The notes below the pieces were generated by a model. It had not been told where the DNA came from. It searched no databases and saw only the letters and a list, made by a program, of their open reading frames with translations. From positions 1-21,434 of the forward strand of contig JAFYUG010000108.1 in NCBI GenBank assembly GCA_017558545.1: DNA of 21,434 nt, read 5' to 3'. A program made the translations under genes and the position numbers. Of this stretch, positions 7,005 to 13,564 are shown piece after piece. This DNA is from Oscillospiraceae bacterium (GTDB taxonomy: Bacteria > Bacillota > Clostridia > Oscillospirales > Oscillospiraceae). Positions within the stretch are counted from its first letter, which is position 1. Each line of letters opens with the position of its first letter.

Positions 7005-7775
7005 TTATATTATCTCAAACAAAATCTTCACAAAGAGCAAGGCCAGCACAACGAAAATCATGCTTCTTATGCGCTTGCTGCCGCCTTTGATGGCGTAGCG
7101 TGCGCCCAGATAGTTGCCCAGCACATTGCAGGCTGCGGCGGGAATAACCAGGGCCCAGTAAACATGGCCATTGATAATCCAAACGATGGCGGAGGCAATG
7201 TTGCTTGCCAGATTGCCAACCTTGGCGCAGCCGGAAGAGGTGAGCAGATCCATGCCCATAACGGCGGTGAAGGCCATAATCATAAATGTGCCGGTGCCGG
7301 GGCCAACCATGCCGTCATAGCAGCCGATGAAAAGGCCGATGATGGCGCAGAGAATATACTCGGTGCGCTTAGTGTAGCTTCGGGAGGGGATGCTGCCGTC
7401 CTTGCCGAAATCCTTTTTAATGGTGAGGATAATGGCGGCGGTGGGCAGGGCGCAGAGAATGATAATCTTGAAAACTCTGTCGCTGAGCAAGGTGGCGATC
7501 TCCGTGCCTATGGCGGAGCCCAGAAGGGCAAATACCGCCGCAATAATGGCGTAGCGCAGGTTTATCTTGCCGCTTTTTATGTATTTTCCCGCGGCAACGC
7601 TGGTGCCGATGGAGTTAACAACTTTGTTGGTGCCGGAGGCCATGTGGGCGGGGATGCCGCAGAAAAGATAGGCGGGAAGGCTGATAAGTCCTCCGCCTCC
7701 GGCAACGGAGTCCACAAATCCCGCAAGAAAAACAAGGGGACAGACTATAAGAAGGGTTTTAATTATCTCAGGCAT
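7005..7775 (-). CDS. TauE/SafE family membrane permease (COG0730)
   Basis: 256 residues, about eight membrane segments. The family contains sulfite, sulfoacetate and related anion exporters; the substrate here is unknown. Two repeated halves are visible: FLAGFVDSVAGGGGLISLPA near the N-terminus with NKVVNSIGTSVA, and GLFIGCYDGMVGPGTGTF in the middle with AKVGNLASNIASA. The start at 7775 is preferred over a longer frame reaching 7892, because GGAGA lies eight bases upstream and a near-consensus promoter places the transcript start near 7802. The length is normal for the family. It is transcribed divergently from the surface protein at 7950, and no sulfur-metabolism gene is nearby. Confidence 0.9.
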   Translation of the reverse strand: MPEIIKTLLIVCPLVFLAGFVDSVAGGGGLISLPAYLFCGIPAHMASGTNKVVNSIGTSVAAGKYIKSGKINLRYAIIAAVFALLGSAIGTEIATLLSDRVFKIIILCALPTAAIILTIKKDFGKDGSIPSRSYTKRTEYILCAIIGLFIGCYDGMVGPGTGTFMIMAFTAVMGMDLLTSSGCAKVGNLASNIASAIVWIINGHVYWALVIPAAACNVLGNYLGARYAIKGGSKRIRSMIFVVLALLFVKILFEII

Positions 7776-7808
7776 GGTCAAATTCTCCAAAAAATAATAA
7801 TCGAATTT

Positions 7809-7837
7809 ATTGTAAATTAACGAAGCTGAGATGTCAA
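7809..7837 (-). promoter_or_regulatory. Sigma-A-type promoter of the TauE/SafE gene
   Basis: On the minus strand: TTGACA, 17-nt spacer, TACAAT. This is a near-perfect match, with a predicted start near 7802 and a leader of about 27 nt. Confidence 0.82.
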
Positions 7838-7853
7838 TTGAATTAACATCTTG

Positions 7854-7882
7854 TTGCATTTTCGGACTTATGATATTATATA
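7854..7882 (+). promoter_or_regulatory. Possible promoter of the LRR/SLH surface protein
   Basis: TTGCAT, 17-nt spacer, TATATA in an A+T-rich region about 70 bases before the start codon. A small inverted repeat GAAC AAATA GTTC (7888-7900) lies close to the predicted start point. Moderate match only. Confidence 0.4.
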
Positions 7883-7949
7883 AATAGAACAAATAGTTCT
7901 TAATAAATACGTAATAATTTGTTAAAAAACACTAAATGGAGGTGCTCTT

Positions 7950-10064
7950 ATGAGAAAAAAGTTCTTGGCGGCAATTGTGTTGATTGTAATGTTTGCGGCA
8001 ATGATGAGTCTTTCCGTTTCCGCAAGCGAAACGCTTAGTTATCCTGCAAACGGAGGCTATATTTATTTCGATAAGACCACCGGAATGGTGGTGGACGCGG
8101 ACGAGAATATAAGCTCCGTGACCATACCCAGCCAGATTTCCAAGGTGGACGTTGTGGGTATTGGCGCTTTTGCCTTTGATGGCTGCACCAAGCTCACCCG
8201 CGTAAGCCTTCCCGAGAGTATAAAGATTATAGATACCAATGGCTTTAGCGGCTGTTATAAGCTCCGGACAATTAATTTTCCCGCAGGCTTGGAAACCATA
8301 GGGGACTATGCCTTTTTAAGCTGCGAAAAGCTTGAAAAAATTGATTTGCCCATGGGTCTGGAATATCTGGGCAACTCAGCTTTTGATGCCTGCTATGCCC
8401 TTAAAGAGGTCACCATTCCCCCTATGCAGCTCACAGGTATGAACTGCTTTTCCGGCTGTTGGAGTCTGAAAAGCGCAGTTGTGTCCGAGGGCGTTGAGAT
8501 TTTGGGCAGGGGTGTTTTTAACGGCTGCACCGCCCTTGAAAGCGTGAGCCTGCCTTCCACTCTGGTGAGTATAAGGGATGATGTTTTCAGAAATTGCACA
8601 TCTTTGAAAAGTATAGTAATTCCCGATAAAGTATGGAATATTGGAAGCGGTGTTTTTGCCGATTGCACCGCCTTGGAAAGTGTAAGCTTCCCCGAGGGGG
8701 TCACCGATATGGGCGATTACTGCTTTGTCCGCTGCAAAGCCCTCAAAGAAACTATTCTGCCTGTGCAGCTGACTACCATACCCGAGCGTACCTTTGAAGA
8801 ATGCGACGGTCTTGAAAGTGTAGTGATTTCCGACTCCATAACCGCAATCGGTCAGGGGGCATTCAAAAATTGCCGCAATCTCCGCCAGGTGAGCTTCGGC
8901 TCTTCCCTGAAGGAAATAGGCTTTGAGGCATTTTCCTACTGTTTTATGCTTTCGCAGGTGGAGTTCCCCTCAAGCCTTGAGCGCATAGGCGCGGAGACCT
9001 TCAAACATAGCGGCATTGAAAAGGTAATTTTCAATGATGGTCTTAAATATATAGGCTCCTATGCTTTCTATAACTGTGCCAAGCTTAGGGAAGTGGTGCT
9101 TCCCGATTCCGTTATAGAGGCGGAATATGAAGCCTTCGGAAGATGTACAAAGCTTGTTTATGCTCATCTTTCCGATAATATCACCGACCCGGGCACGAGA
9201 CTTTTCAATAGCTGCACCGCCTTGAAGATAGTGCAGCTGCCTGCAAATATAGAATCCATGACCATCTCTCCCTTCTACGGCTGCACGGCGCTGGAGCACG
9301 TTTACTATCCGGGAACTCAGGAAAAATGGGATGAAATCTCTTCTAATCTCTATGACGAATTTATGAGCTGCGGAGAATTTCATGTAGGCGAGAGATATGT
9401 ATATAATGGCGAAGATTTTGGAATTACCCAGCCCGATCCCGAGCCTGACCCCGATCCCGAGCCTGACCCCAATCCCGAGCCTGACCCCAATCCCGAACCT
9501 GATCCCAATCCCGAGCCTGACCCCGTGGAAATCCCCTTCACCGATGTTAAGGCCAACTGGTATTACACAGAGCCCATTTTGTGGGCACTGAAAGAGGGGG
9601 TAACAACCGGCACCGGCCCCGATACCTTCTCTCCCGAGCAGCCTTGCACCCGCGCCCAGGTGGTAACCTTCCTTTGGAGAGCCTCCGGCTGCCCCGAGCC
9701 CAGCGCCGAAAAAAATCCCTTCACCGATGTTAAGGAAAGCGATTATTTCTATGATGCTGTCCTCTGGGCGGTGGAAAGGGGCGTAACAAACGGCGTTAGC
9801 CCAACGGAATTTGGAGCAAAGCAGCCCTGCACCCGCGGTCAGGTTGTAACCTTCCTCTACCGCAGCCAGAAAGTTCCGGAGATTGATTGGAGCACCGATA
9901 AATTCATCGACGTGAAACCCGGTGACTATTTCTATTTCCCCGTTGGTTGGGCAGTGTGGACAGGGGTTACCACCGGTGCGACTCAGGATCTCTTTGCACC
10001 CAGCCAGCCCTGCACCCGTGGTCAGGTGGTAAGCTTCCTTTATAGAGCCATTTCCCTTGATTAA
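7950..10064 (+). CDS. BspA-like leucine-rich-repeat surface protein with three SLH domains
   Basis: 704 residues, exported and held on the cell wall. A signal peptide spans residues 1-26 (MRKKF, hydrophobic core, then SVSASE as probable cleavage region). From about 45 to 450 there are some 17 LRR_5 (BspA-type) repeats of about 23 residues, with the recurring pattern IGxxAFxxCxxLxxVxLPxSL. Residues 496-525 are a rigid linker of five DPEPDP/NPEPDP units. Three SLH domains follow, starting near 529, 590 and 650; each has a DVK-type opening and a conserved QPCTR motif. SLH domains normally bind pyruvylated secondary wall polymer, and BspA-type LRRs often mediate adhesion. GGAGGTG lies five bases before the ATG. 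It is a single-gene unit closed by a strong terminator. Confidence 0.93.
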   Translation: MRKKFLAAIVLIVMFAAMMSLSVSASETLSYPANGGYIYFDKTTGMVVDADENISSVTIPSQISKVDVVGIGAFAFDGCTKLTRVSLPESIKIIDTNGFSGCYKLRTINFPAGLETIGDYAFLSCEKLEKIDLPMGLEYLGNSAFDACYALKEVTIPPMQLTGMNCFSGCWSLKSAVVSEGVEILGRGVFNGCTALESVSLPSTLVSIRDDVFRNCTSLKSIVIPDKVWNIGSGVFADCTALESVSFPEGVTDMGDYCFVRCKALKETILPVQLTTIPERTFEECDGLESVVISDSITAIGQGAFKNCRNLRQVSFGSSLKEIGFEAFSYCFMLSQVEFPSSLERIGAETFKHSGIEKVIFNDGLKYIGSYAFYNCAKLREVVLPDSVIEAEYEAFGRCTKLVYAHLSDNITDPGTRLFNSCTALKIVQLPANIESMTISPFYGCTALEHVYYPGTQEKWDEISSNLYDEFMSCGEFHVGERYVYNGEDFGITQPDPEPDPDPEPDPNPEPDPNPEPDPNPEPDPVEIPFTDVKANWYYTEPILWALKEGVTTGTGPDTFSPEQPCTRAQVVTFLWRASGCPEPSAEKNPFTDVKESDYFYDAVLWAVERGVTNGVSPTEFGAKQPCTRGQVVTFLYRSQKVPEIDWSTDKFIDVKPGDYFYFPVGWAVWTGVTTGATQDLFAPSQPCTRGQVVSFLYRAISLD
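9435..9524 (+). repeat. Five 18-bp tandem repeats in the LRR/SLH linker
   Basis: Exactly five units of the form RATCCCGARCCTGAYCCC, coding for D/N-P-E-P-D-P. Units are identical apart from the first base and three positions in unit 4. An in-frame repeat like this can gain or lose units without breaking the gene. Confidence 0.9.
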
Positions 10065-10067
10065 TTG

Positions 10068-10110
10068 AAAACAGCATTTTTGAGCGATTTTCGCTCAAAA
10101 ATGCTGTTTT
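10068..10110 (+). terminator. Terminator of the LRR/SLH gene, also a dispersed hairpin
   Basis: Perfect 20-bp stem AAAACAGCATTTTTGAGCGA and its complement with a TTT loop, ending in a T run, three bases after the stop codon. On the minus strand it can also end the ABC transporter operon that stops at 10130. An almost complete inverted copy sits at 11606-11641. Confidence 0.88.
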
Positions 10111-10129
10111 TTTCATGTTCATGGATAAA

Positions 10130-10720
10130 TTATAGAGGATGAAAACTCTTATTGCCGTAGAGATAAATTTTATCCGCAAAGGCCTTGGCCTCGGCTTCGT
10201 CATGGGTGACAATGATGAGGGTTTTGTCCTTGGCGTGCTCCATAATAAGCTTTGCCACAGCGTCGGCGGTGTCGGCGTCCATGGCCTTCATGGGCTCGTC
10301 CAGCAGCAGAATATCCCCACCGTAGGCAAGGGCGCGGGCTATGCTTACTCGCTGCTGCATTCCACCGGAAAGCTGGGAGGGGAGCTTATCCCCGCTATCC
10401 CCAAGCCCCACGGCCTCAAGCCATTTTTGCGCCTCGGCCATAGTGGCAATAGAGTCGGAGAGAACAGCATTCACATTCTCAGCGGCGCTGAGCCAAGGCA
10501 AAAGGCGAGGCTCCTGGAATATGCAGGACACAGTCCCGCCAAGGCTGATGCTGCCTTCCTGAGGCTTAATAAGCCCCGCAATAGCTCTGAGCAAACTGGT
10601 TTTTCCGCAGCCGGAAGGCCCCATAAGGGCGATTTTCTCGCCTTTATCAAGGTGAAGGCTGAAGGAGTCTATAATTTTTTCCTGACCAAAGGAGAGGGAG
10701 AAATCTTTGATATTTATCAT
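10130..10720 (-). CDS. ABC transporter ATPase, nitrate/taurine (NitT/TauT) type
   Basis: 196 residues, cytoplasmic ATP-hydrolysing subunit of the importer encoded by the two upstream genes. All motifs are present: Walker A GPSGCGKTSL, Q-loop FQEPRLLPWLSAAENV, signature LSGGMQQRVSIARAL, Walker B DILLLDEPMKAMD and switch His in THDEAEA. FQEPRLLPWLS is typical of the SsuB/TauB/NrtD group. The protein is about 50 residues shorter than most relatives, lacking a C-terminal extension. The start at 10720 (MINIKDF) overlaps the permease stop by four bases (ATGA), which argues for translational coupling and against the longer frame that reaches 10810. Confidence 0.92.
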   Translation of the reverse strand: MINIKDFSLSFGQEKIIDSFSLHLDKGEKIALMGPSGCGKTSLLRAIAGLIKPQEGSISLGGTVSCIFQEPRLLPWLSAAENVNAVLSDSIATMAEAQKWLEAVGLGDSGDKLPSQLSGGMQQRVSIARALAYGGDILLLDEPMKAMDADTADAVAKLIMEHAKDKTLIIVTHDEAEAKAFADKIYLYGNKSFHPL

Positions 10721-11472
10721 TTCGCCTGTGCCCCCTTTCCAAGGCTTCCAAGAGCGGACATAAGCACCTTTTCGATAATTATGGAGCAGATGATGATAAC
10801 CAGCGTCCATGCGAAAAGGTCAAGAGTTTCCCAATAAAGCTTGGACTCATAGAGCATCCTGCCTATGCTGACAGCGGGAACGGTGAGCACTTCGGCGGCA
10901 ACGCCTGCCTTCCAGGATAGACCAAGACAGCTTCGCAAAGCAGATAGGAAATGGGGAGCCACAGAGGGAATATAAATTCTCCTGAGCCTTCTCCAATGGG
11001 AAAAGCGGAAAAGCTGAGCCATTTCCAAAAGCTGAGCGTCCACACCGGCTATACCCGCGCTCACATTGCTCCAGATAACGGGCAGAGCCATCAGCACAAC
11101 GATAACGCAGGGCAGCCAATCTCTGCCTACCCACAAAATAAGCAGGATGATAAAAGAGGCCACGGGGGTGGATTTTATCACGCTTATAAGGGGCGTGAAG
11201 AGGCTTTTGAGCAGGGGAGAGAGGCTGGTAAGTACCGCCAAAATAACTCCGATAATTATGGCGCAGACAAGGCCAAGGAGTATTCGCCCAAGGCTCAAAA
11301 GGGTAATTTTCCAAAAGCTCAGAGAGATTATAAGCTCCGTTAGACGGAGTATAACCGCTGTGGGCGTGGGCAGCAGCAATGGCTTATTCAGCCAAAGGGC
11401 AATGCCATACCAAACTCCCAGCCAAAATAGAGCCACTATTAAGTTTTTAAGAAGTTTGGAAAATTTTTTCAT
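10717..11472 (-). CDS. ABC transporter permease, NitT/TauT type (COG0600)
   Basis: 251 residues with about six membrane segments, forming the transmembrane channel of the importer. The cytoplasmic coupling loop is visible around GIAGVDAQLLEMAQLFRFS, followed by the family pattern IYIPSVAPHFLSALRSCLGLSWKAGVAAE. The start is taken as the ATG at 11472, with a weak AAGG eight bases upstream; the in-frame TTG at 11478 would be too close to that site. The gene overlaps the ATPase by four bases. It is separated from the solute-binding protein gene by about 280 bases of hairpin repeats, an unusual gap inside an operon. Confidence 0.9.
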   Translation of the reverse strand: MKKFSKLLKNLIVALFWLGVWYGIALWLNKPLLLPTPTAVILRLTELIISLSFWKITLLSLGRILLGLVCAIIIGVILAVLTSLSPLLKSLFTPLISVIKSTPVASFIILLILWVGRDWLPCVIVVLMALPVIWSNVSAGIAGVDAQLLEMAQLFRFSHWRRLRRIYIPSVAPHFLSALRSCLGLSWKAGVAAEVLTVPAVSIGRMLYESKLYWETLDLFAWTLVIIICSIIIEKVLMSALGSLGKGAQAK

Positions 11473-11605
11473 AATCAAATACCTTATAAGGCTCGCCCCT
11501 CCGGGGAGAGCTCAGCCTGTCAAAAAACTATGCTGCCATCTTACGAGATAGAGTAGCGGGGGCGTGTGTAGGGGGCAAAGGGCCCCCTGCACGTTAAAAT
11601 CAATT

Positions 11606-11641
11606 CATTTTTGAGCGAAAATCGCTCAAAAATGCTGTTTT
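11606..11641. repeat. Dispersed hairpin, inverted copy of the 10068-10110 terminator
   Basis: CATTTTTGAGCGA AAA TCGCTCAAAAATG followed by CTGTTTT. These 36 bases equal the reverse complement of 10068-10103. On the minus strand it lies between the binding-protein and permease genes and could act as a partial terminator. Confidence 0.8.
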
Positions 11642-11685
11642 CAGGGAGTCAAAAAAGTGGTTGCGCCACTTTTTTGACTCCCTGA
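11641..11685. repeat. Perfect 20-bp hairpin inside the ABC operon
   Basis: Stem TCAGGGAGTCAAAAAAGTGG with its exact complement, loop TTGCG. The inner TCAAAAAAGTG / CACTTTTTTGA recurs at 13513-13539. On either strand it could form a stable mRNA structure between the binding-protein and permease genes. Confidence 0.8.
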
Positions 11686-11752
11686 ACTCGCCCCTCTGGG
11701 GAGAGCTGGCGCGCAGCGCCTGAGAGGGGGGGAATTATGCTTAGTCTATTTC

Positions 11753-12814
11753 TTACGCATAGTAGAAATCTTCACCGGGAATAGCACCGCCGATGGACTG
11801 GGGAGCGATGGAGAACATGGCCTCAAGGAAGCCGTCCATGGGATACATCATGTCAATGCCGGAAATGAAGCATACATTGCAGTTGGGAATGGCCTTCTGG
11901 GCAACTCCGGCCTGAGCAAAGATGCCGGTGTCGGCAATCATCTGGGCGGCTGCGGCGGTGTCCTCGCTGAGGAAGGCGATGGAGGCTTCGTATTCGCTCA
12001 GGAATTTTTCAATGGCGGCGGGATGGCTCTCGGCAAACTCGGTGCGAACAACGAGGCAGCCCTGAACAAGCTGGCTATCGCTGACCTTGCCCCATTCCTC
12101 GGTGAGGTCAAGAGCAACGCTGAGGGATTCGTTGGCAGAGCAGGCTATGGTGACCATGGGCTCGGGCAGCACGGCGAGGCTCACTTCTCCTGCGGCAACA
12201 GCGGAGCGGAGGTCGGCAGGCTGGGCATAGGTGTTGTCTATGGTCACATTCACTCCTGCATTGGCGCAGATATACTGCATTACAAAGCTGGGATTCTGGG
12301 CGGGAGCATAGACGGTCTTACCCTCCAAATCTGCAAGGGAGGTGATGTTCTCGCCTTCACCGGCAACAAGGTAGAGCACGCCGAGGGTGTTCAGCGCAAG
12401 GAGCTGAACGCCGCCCTGAGTTTTGTTATATACAACGCTGGCGGCATTGGTGGGCAATGCGGCAATATCCACACTGCCGTTTATGAGAGCGGCGGTGATG
12501 TTGCTGGCGTCGGTCTCCACGGAGAAATTATAGTTCAGCCAGCTCTCGCCTGCGGCGGTGTCGCTCATGAGCTTTGCCATGCCAAAGCCGGTGGTGCCGT
12601 TGAGCACCATGATGTTTATGGGCTCTGCATCGGGCTGGGGAACTTCGCTTTCGGTAGGCTCGGTGGGCTCTTCGGGAGTGGCGGGAATGTCAGTGTCCGT
12701 GGAAGGAGCTTCAACGGGCAGGTCGGTTTCGGTGGCGGGGGACTTACTGCCGCAGGCTGCCAGAGAGCAAATCATAAAAACGGCAAGGATGATGGCAATA
12801 ATTTTTTTGGTCAT
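11753..12814 (-). CDS. Lipoprotein solute-binding protein of the NitT/TauT-type ABC importer
   Basis: 353 residues, lipid-anchored outside the membrane. The signal sequence ends in a lipobox SLAAC with Cys at about residue 21, then a Pro/Glu/Thr-rich spacer to about residue 62, then a periplasmic-binding-type II fold related to NMT1/SsuA/TauA proteins (GTTGFGMAKLM, NGSVDIAALPTNAASV, TSLADLEGKTVYAP, GEVSLAVLPEPMV). The C-terminal segment IPNCNVCFISGIDMMYP...IGGAIPGEDFYY recurs, as I recall, in clostridial proteins encoded beside TM1266 regulators. The substrate is unknown. The start at 12814 has AGGAG eight bases upstream. The gene begins 14 bases after the TM1266 stop. Confidence 0.88.
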   Translation of the reverse strand: MTKKIIAIILAVFMICSLAACGSKSPATETDLPVEAPSTDTDIPATPEEPTEPTESEVPQPDAEPINIMVLNGTTGFGMAKLMSDTAAGESWLNYNFSVETDASNITAALINGSVDIAALPTNAASVVYNKTQGGVQLLALNTLGVLYLVAGEGENITSLADLEGKTVYAPAQNPSFVMQYICANAGVNVTIDNTYAQPADLRSAVAAGEVSLAVLPEPMVTIACSANESLSVALDLTEEWGKVSDSQLVQGCLVVRTEFAESHPAAIEKFLSEYEASIAFLSEDTAAAAQMIADTGIFAQAGVAQKAIPNCNVCFISGIDMMYPMDGFLEAMFSIAPQSIGGAIPGEDFYYA

Positions 12815-12828
12815 GGTGGTAGCTCCTT

Positions 12829-13092
12829 TCAAGGCTCAATTTTGGTGATAACTCCGGAATAGGCGGTCTTGGCGCTAACGCCCTTGATGCGCCCAATCTT
12901 GCCGGAGAGCTGGCTGATAACATCCTGAGGCGCGTCTATGGCAATGGATATGATGTTTATGCCTTTTTCCCTATAGGGAATGCCCATGCGGCCGAGGATG
13001 TAGGAGGCGTTTTCATGGAGTATGGCGTTAACCGCGTCCACAGCCTCCGGTTTTTCAATAATAATTCCGATAACTGCAACTCTTGTTTCCAA
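12829..13092 (-). CDS. TM1266 family iron-only hydrogenase system putative regulator
   Basis: 87 residues with a ferredoxin/ACT-like beta-alpha-beta pattern. Strong family resemblance: RVAVIGIIIE at the start, VNAILHENASYILGRMGIPY, INIISIAIDAPQDVISQLSGKIGRIKGVSAKTAYS. The family is named for Thermotoga TM1266 and often sits beside [FeFe]-hydrogenase maturation genes; its ligand and DNA target are not established. There is no helix-turn-helix. The start is an in-frame TTG at 13092, with AGGAG ten bases upstream; there is no ATG in a usable position. It is the first gene of the operon with the ABC importer, and an attenuator lies directly upstream, so it may sense the same signal that the importer serves. 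Confidence 0.88.
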   Translation of the reverse strand: METRVAVIGIIIEKPEAVDAVNAILHENASYILGRMGIPYREKGINIISIAIDAPQDVISQLSGKIGRIKGVSAKTAYSGVITKIEP

Positions 13093-13300
13093 ATTTTATA
13101 CGCTCCTTTCAAAACGCGAAAAAGGGATAACTGCGCTCTTGGCAAAAGATGCAGTTATCCCATAATATAAGCATATTATTTTCTCTCCGCGGCCATGGGT
13201 CGGGACGAATCCGGCGCAAAGCGGCAGATAAAAGGAAGGGGGAGCGGCATCTTTCGCCTCAAGCTTAAAAAAGGTTTCGGCGTCAGAAATATTATTTCTG
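13093..13300 (-). ncRNA. Structured 5' leader with attenuator; candidate riboswitch
   Basis: The minus-strand transcript from about 13299 would run some 207 nt before the TM1266 start. It contains, in order: a 5' hairpin CAGAAAT/ATTTCTG (13284-13300); a segment of about 100 nt (13180-13283) rich in possible pairings, including CGCC with GGCG, GGC GAAAGAT GCC, and GCC with the late ATGGC; a 7-bp hairpin ATAATAT GCTT ATATTAT read on the minus strand (13162-13179); and a full terminator (13119-13161). This is the layout of a transcription-attenuating riboswitch. I cannot assign a class. It lacks recognisable TPP, cobalamin, SAM, FMN or T-box signatures. Weak local resemblance to the molybdenum-cofactor RNA is noted from memory only. 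Confidence 0.55.
13119..13161 (-). terminator. Intrinsic terminator in the leader of the TM1266 operon
   Basis: Perfect 11-bp stem GGGATAACTGC / GCAGTTATCCC (minus-strand reading), 16-nt loop, then TTTTT, ending about 10 bases before the AGGAG of the TM1266 gene. A terminator here must be conditional, or the operon downstream would be silent. Confidence 0.88.
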
Positions 13301-13305
13301 TTTTA

Positions 13306-13335
13306 ATTATACATTATAGCAGGCCCTTCTGGCAA
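13306..13335 (-). promoter_or_regulatory. Promoter of the TM1266-ABC transporter operon
   Basis: On the minus strand: TTGCCA, 18-nt spacer, TATAAT. A second TATAAT lies seven bases upstream (13313-13318). The -35 element touches the first copy of the 19-bp direct repeat (13333-13351). Confidence 0.6.
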
Positions 13336-13564
13336 GTGTTAGTTTTCTAACACAAAATGGTCTCACAGAGTTCGCGTCCGCAGACGCGAAAGAAATTAAA
13401 ATAAGTTTTTTCCGGCGACATGTGCGTCGGAAAAAACACTTATCAGCCCGCAAACGTGGAAAACGTGCGCACAAGGCGCACGTTTTATGCGCTGCAGCGG
13501 GCTGCAGCCTTTTCAAAAAAGTGCTTGCCACTTTTTTGACGCTATCAAGTGTTAGTTTTCTAAC
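13333..13564. repeat. Hairpin cluster bounded by 19-bp direct repeats
   Basis: The 19-base sequence CAAGTGTTAGTTTTCTAAC occurs at 13333-13351 and again at 13546-13564. The second copy overlaps the last codons of apbE. Between the copies nearly all bases fall in hairpins: TTCGCGTC/GACGCGAA (13371-13390); TTTTTTCCGGCG/CGTCGGAAAAAA (13406-13436); AAAACGTGCGC/GCGCACGTTTT (13460-13486), nested in CAGCCCGC/GCGGGCTG (13444-13504); and TCAAAAAAGTG/CACTTTTTTGA (13513-13539). There is no open frame of note. It may be a mobile or recombination-derived element, or a set of stacked terminators after apbE. Confidence 0.6.
13513..13539 (-). terminator. Likely terminator of apbE
   Basis: Stem TCAAAAAAGTG / CACTTTTTTGA with loop CTTGC, about 20 bases past the apbE stop on the minus strand. 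It shares its stem with the hairpin at 11641-11685. Confidence 0.6.

Larger units (their letters stand above)
11479..11752. repeat. Repeat-filled gap inside the ABC transporter operon
   Basis: No gene is seen. The segment starts and ends with related units: GGCTCGCCCCTCCGGGGAGA at 11491-11510, and ACTCGCCCCTCTGGGGAGAG from 11686, the latter going on to the GGCGC/GCGCC hairpin and TGAGAGGGG. Between them are a GGGGGC...GCCCCC hairpin near 11570-11590 and the two long perfect hairpins annotated separately. It looks like one repeat interrupted by others. Confidence 0.7.

Noticed and set aside
7776..7892. N-terminal extension of the TauE/SafE protein by 39 residues
   Set aside because: The extension contains the promoter, and a good ribosome binding site precedes the ATG at 7775.
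9435..9524. CRISPR-like array
   Set aside because: The units are contiguous, 18 bp, in frame and without spacers; they encode a Pro/Asp/Glu stalk.
10721..10810. N-terminal extension of the ABC ATPase by 30 residues
   Set aside because: It would lie inside the permease gene. The ATGA overlap at 10717-10720 gives a better start, and family proteins begin near MINIKDF.
13180..13283. T-box or TPP riboswitch in the TM1266 leader
   Set aside because: There is no TGGNACCGCG-type T-box sequence and no CTGAGA/GAACCTGAT TPP signature. The CCATGGCCGCGG stretch only superficially resembles a T-box.
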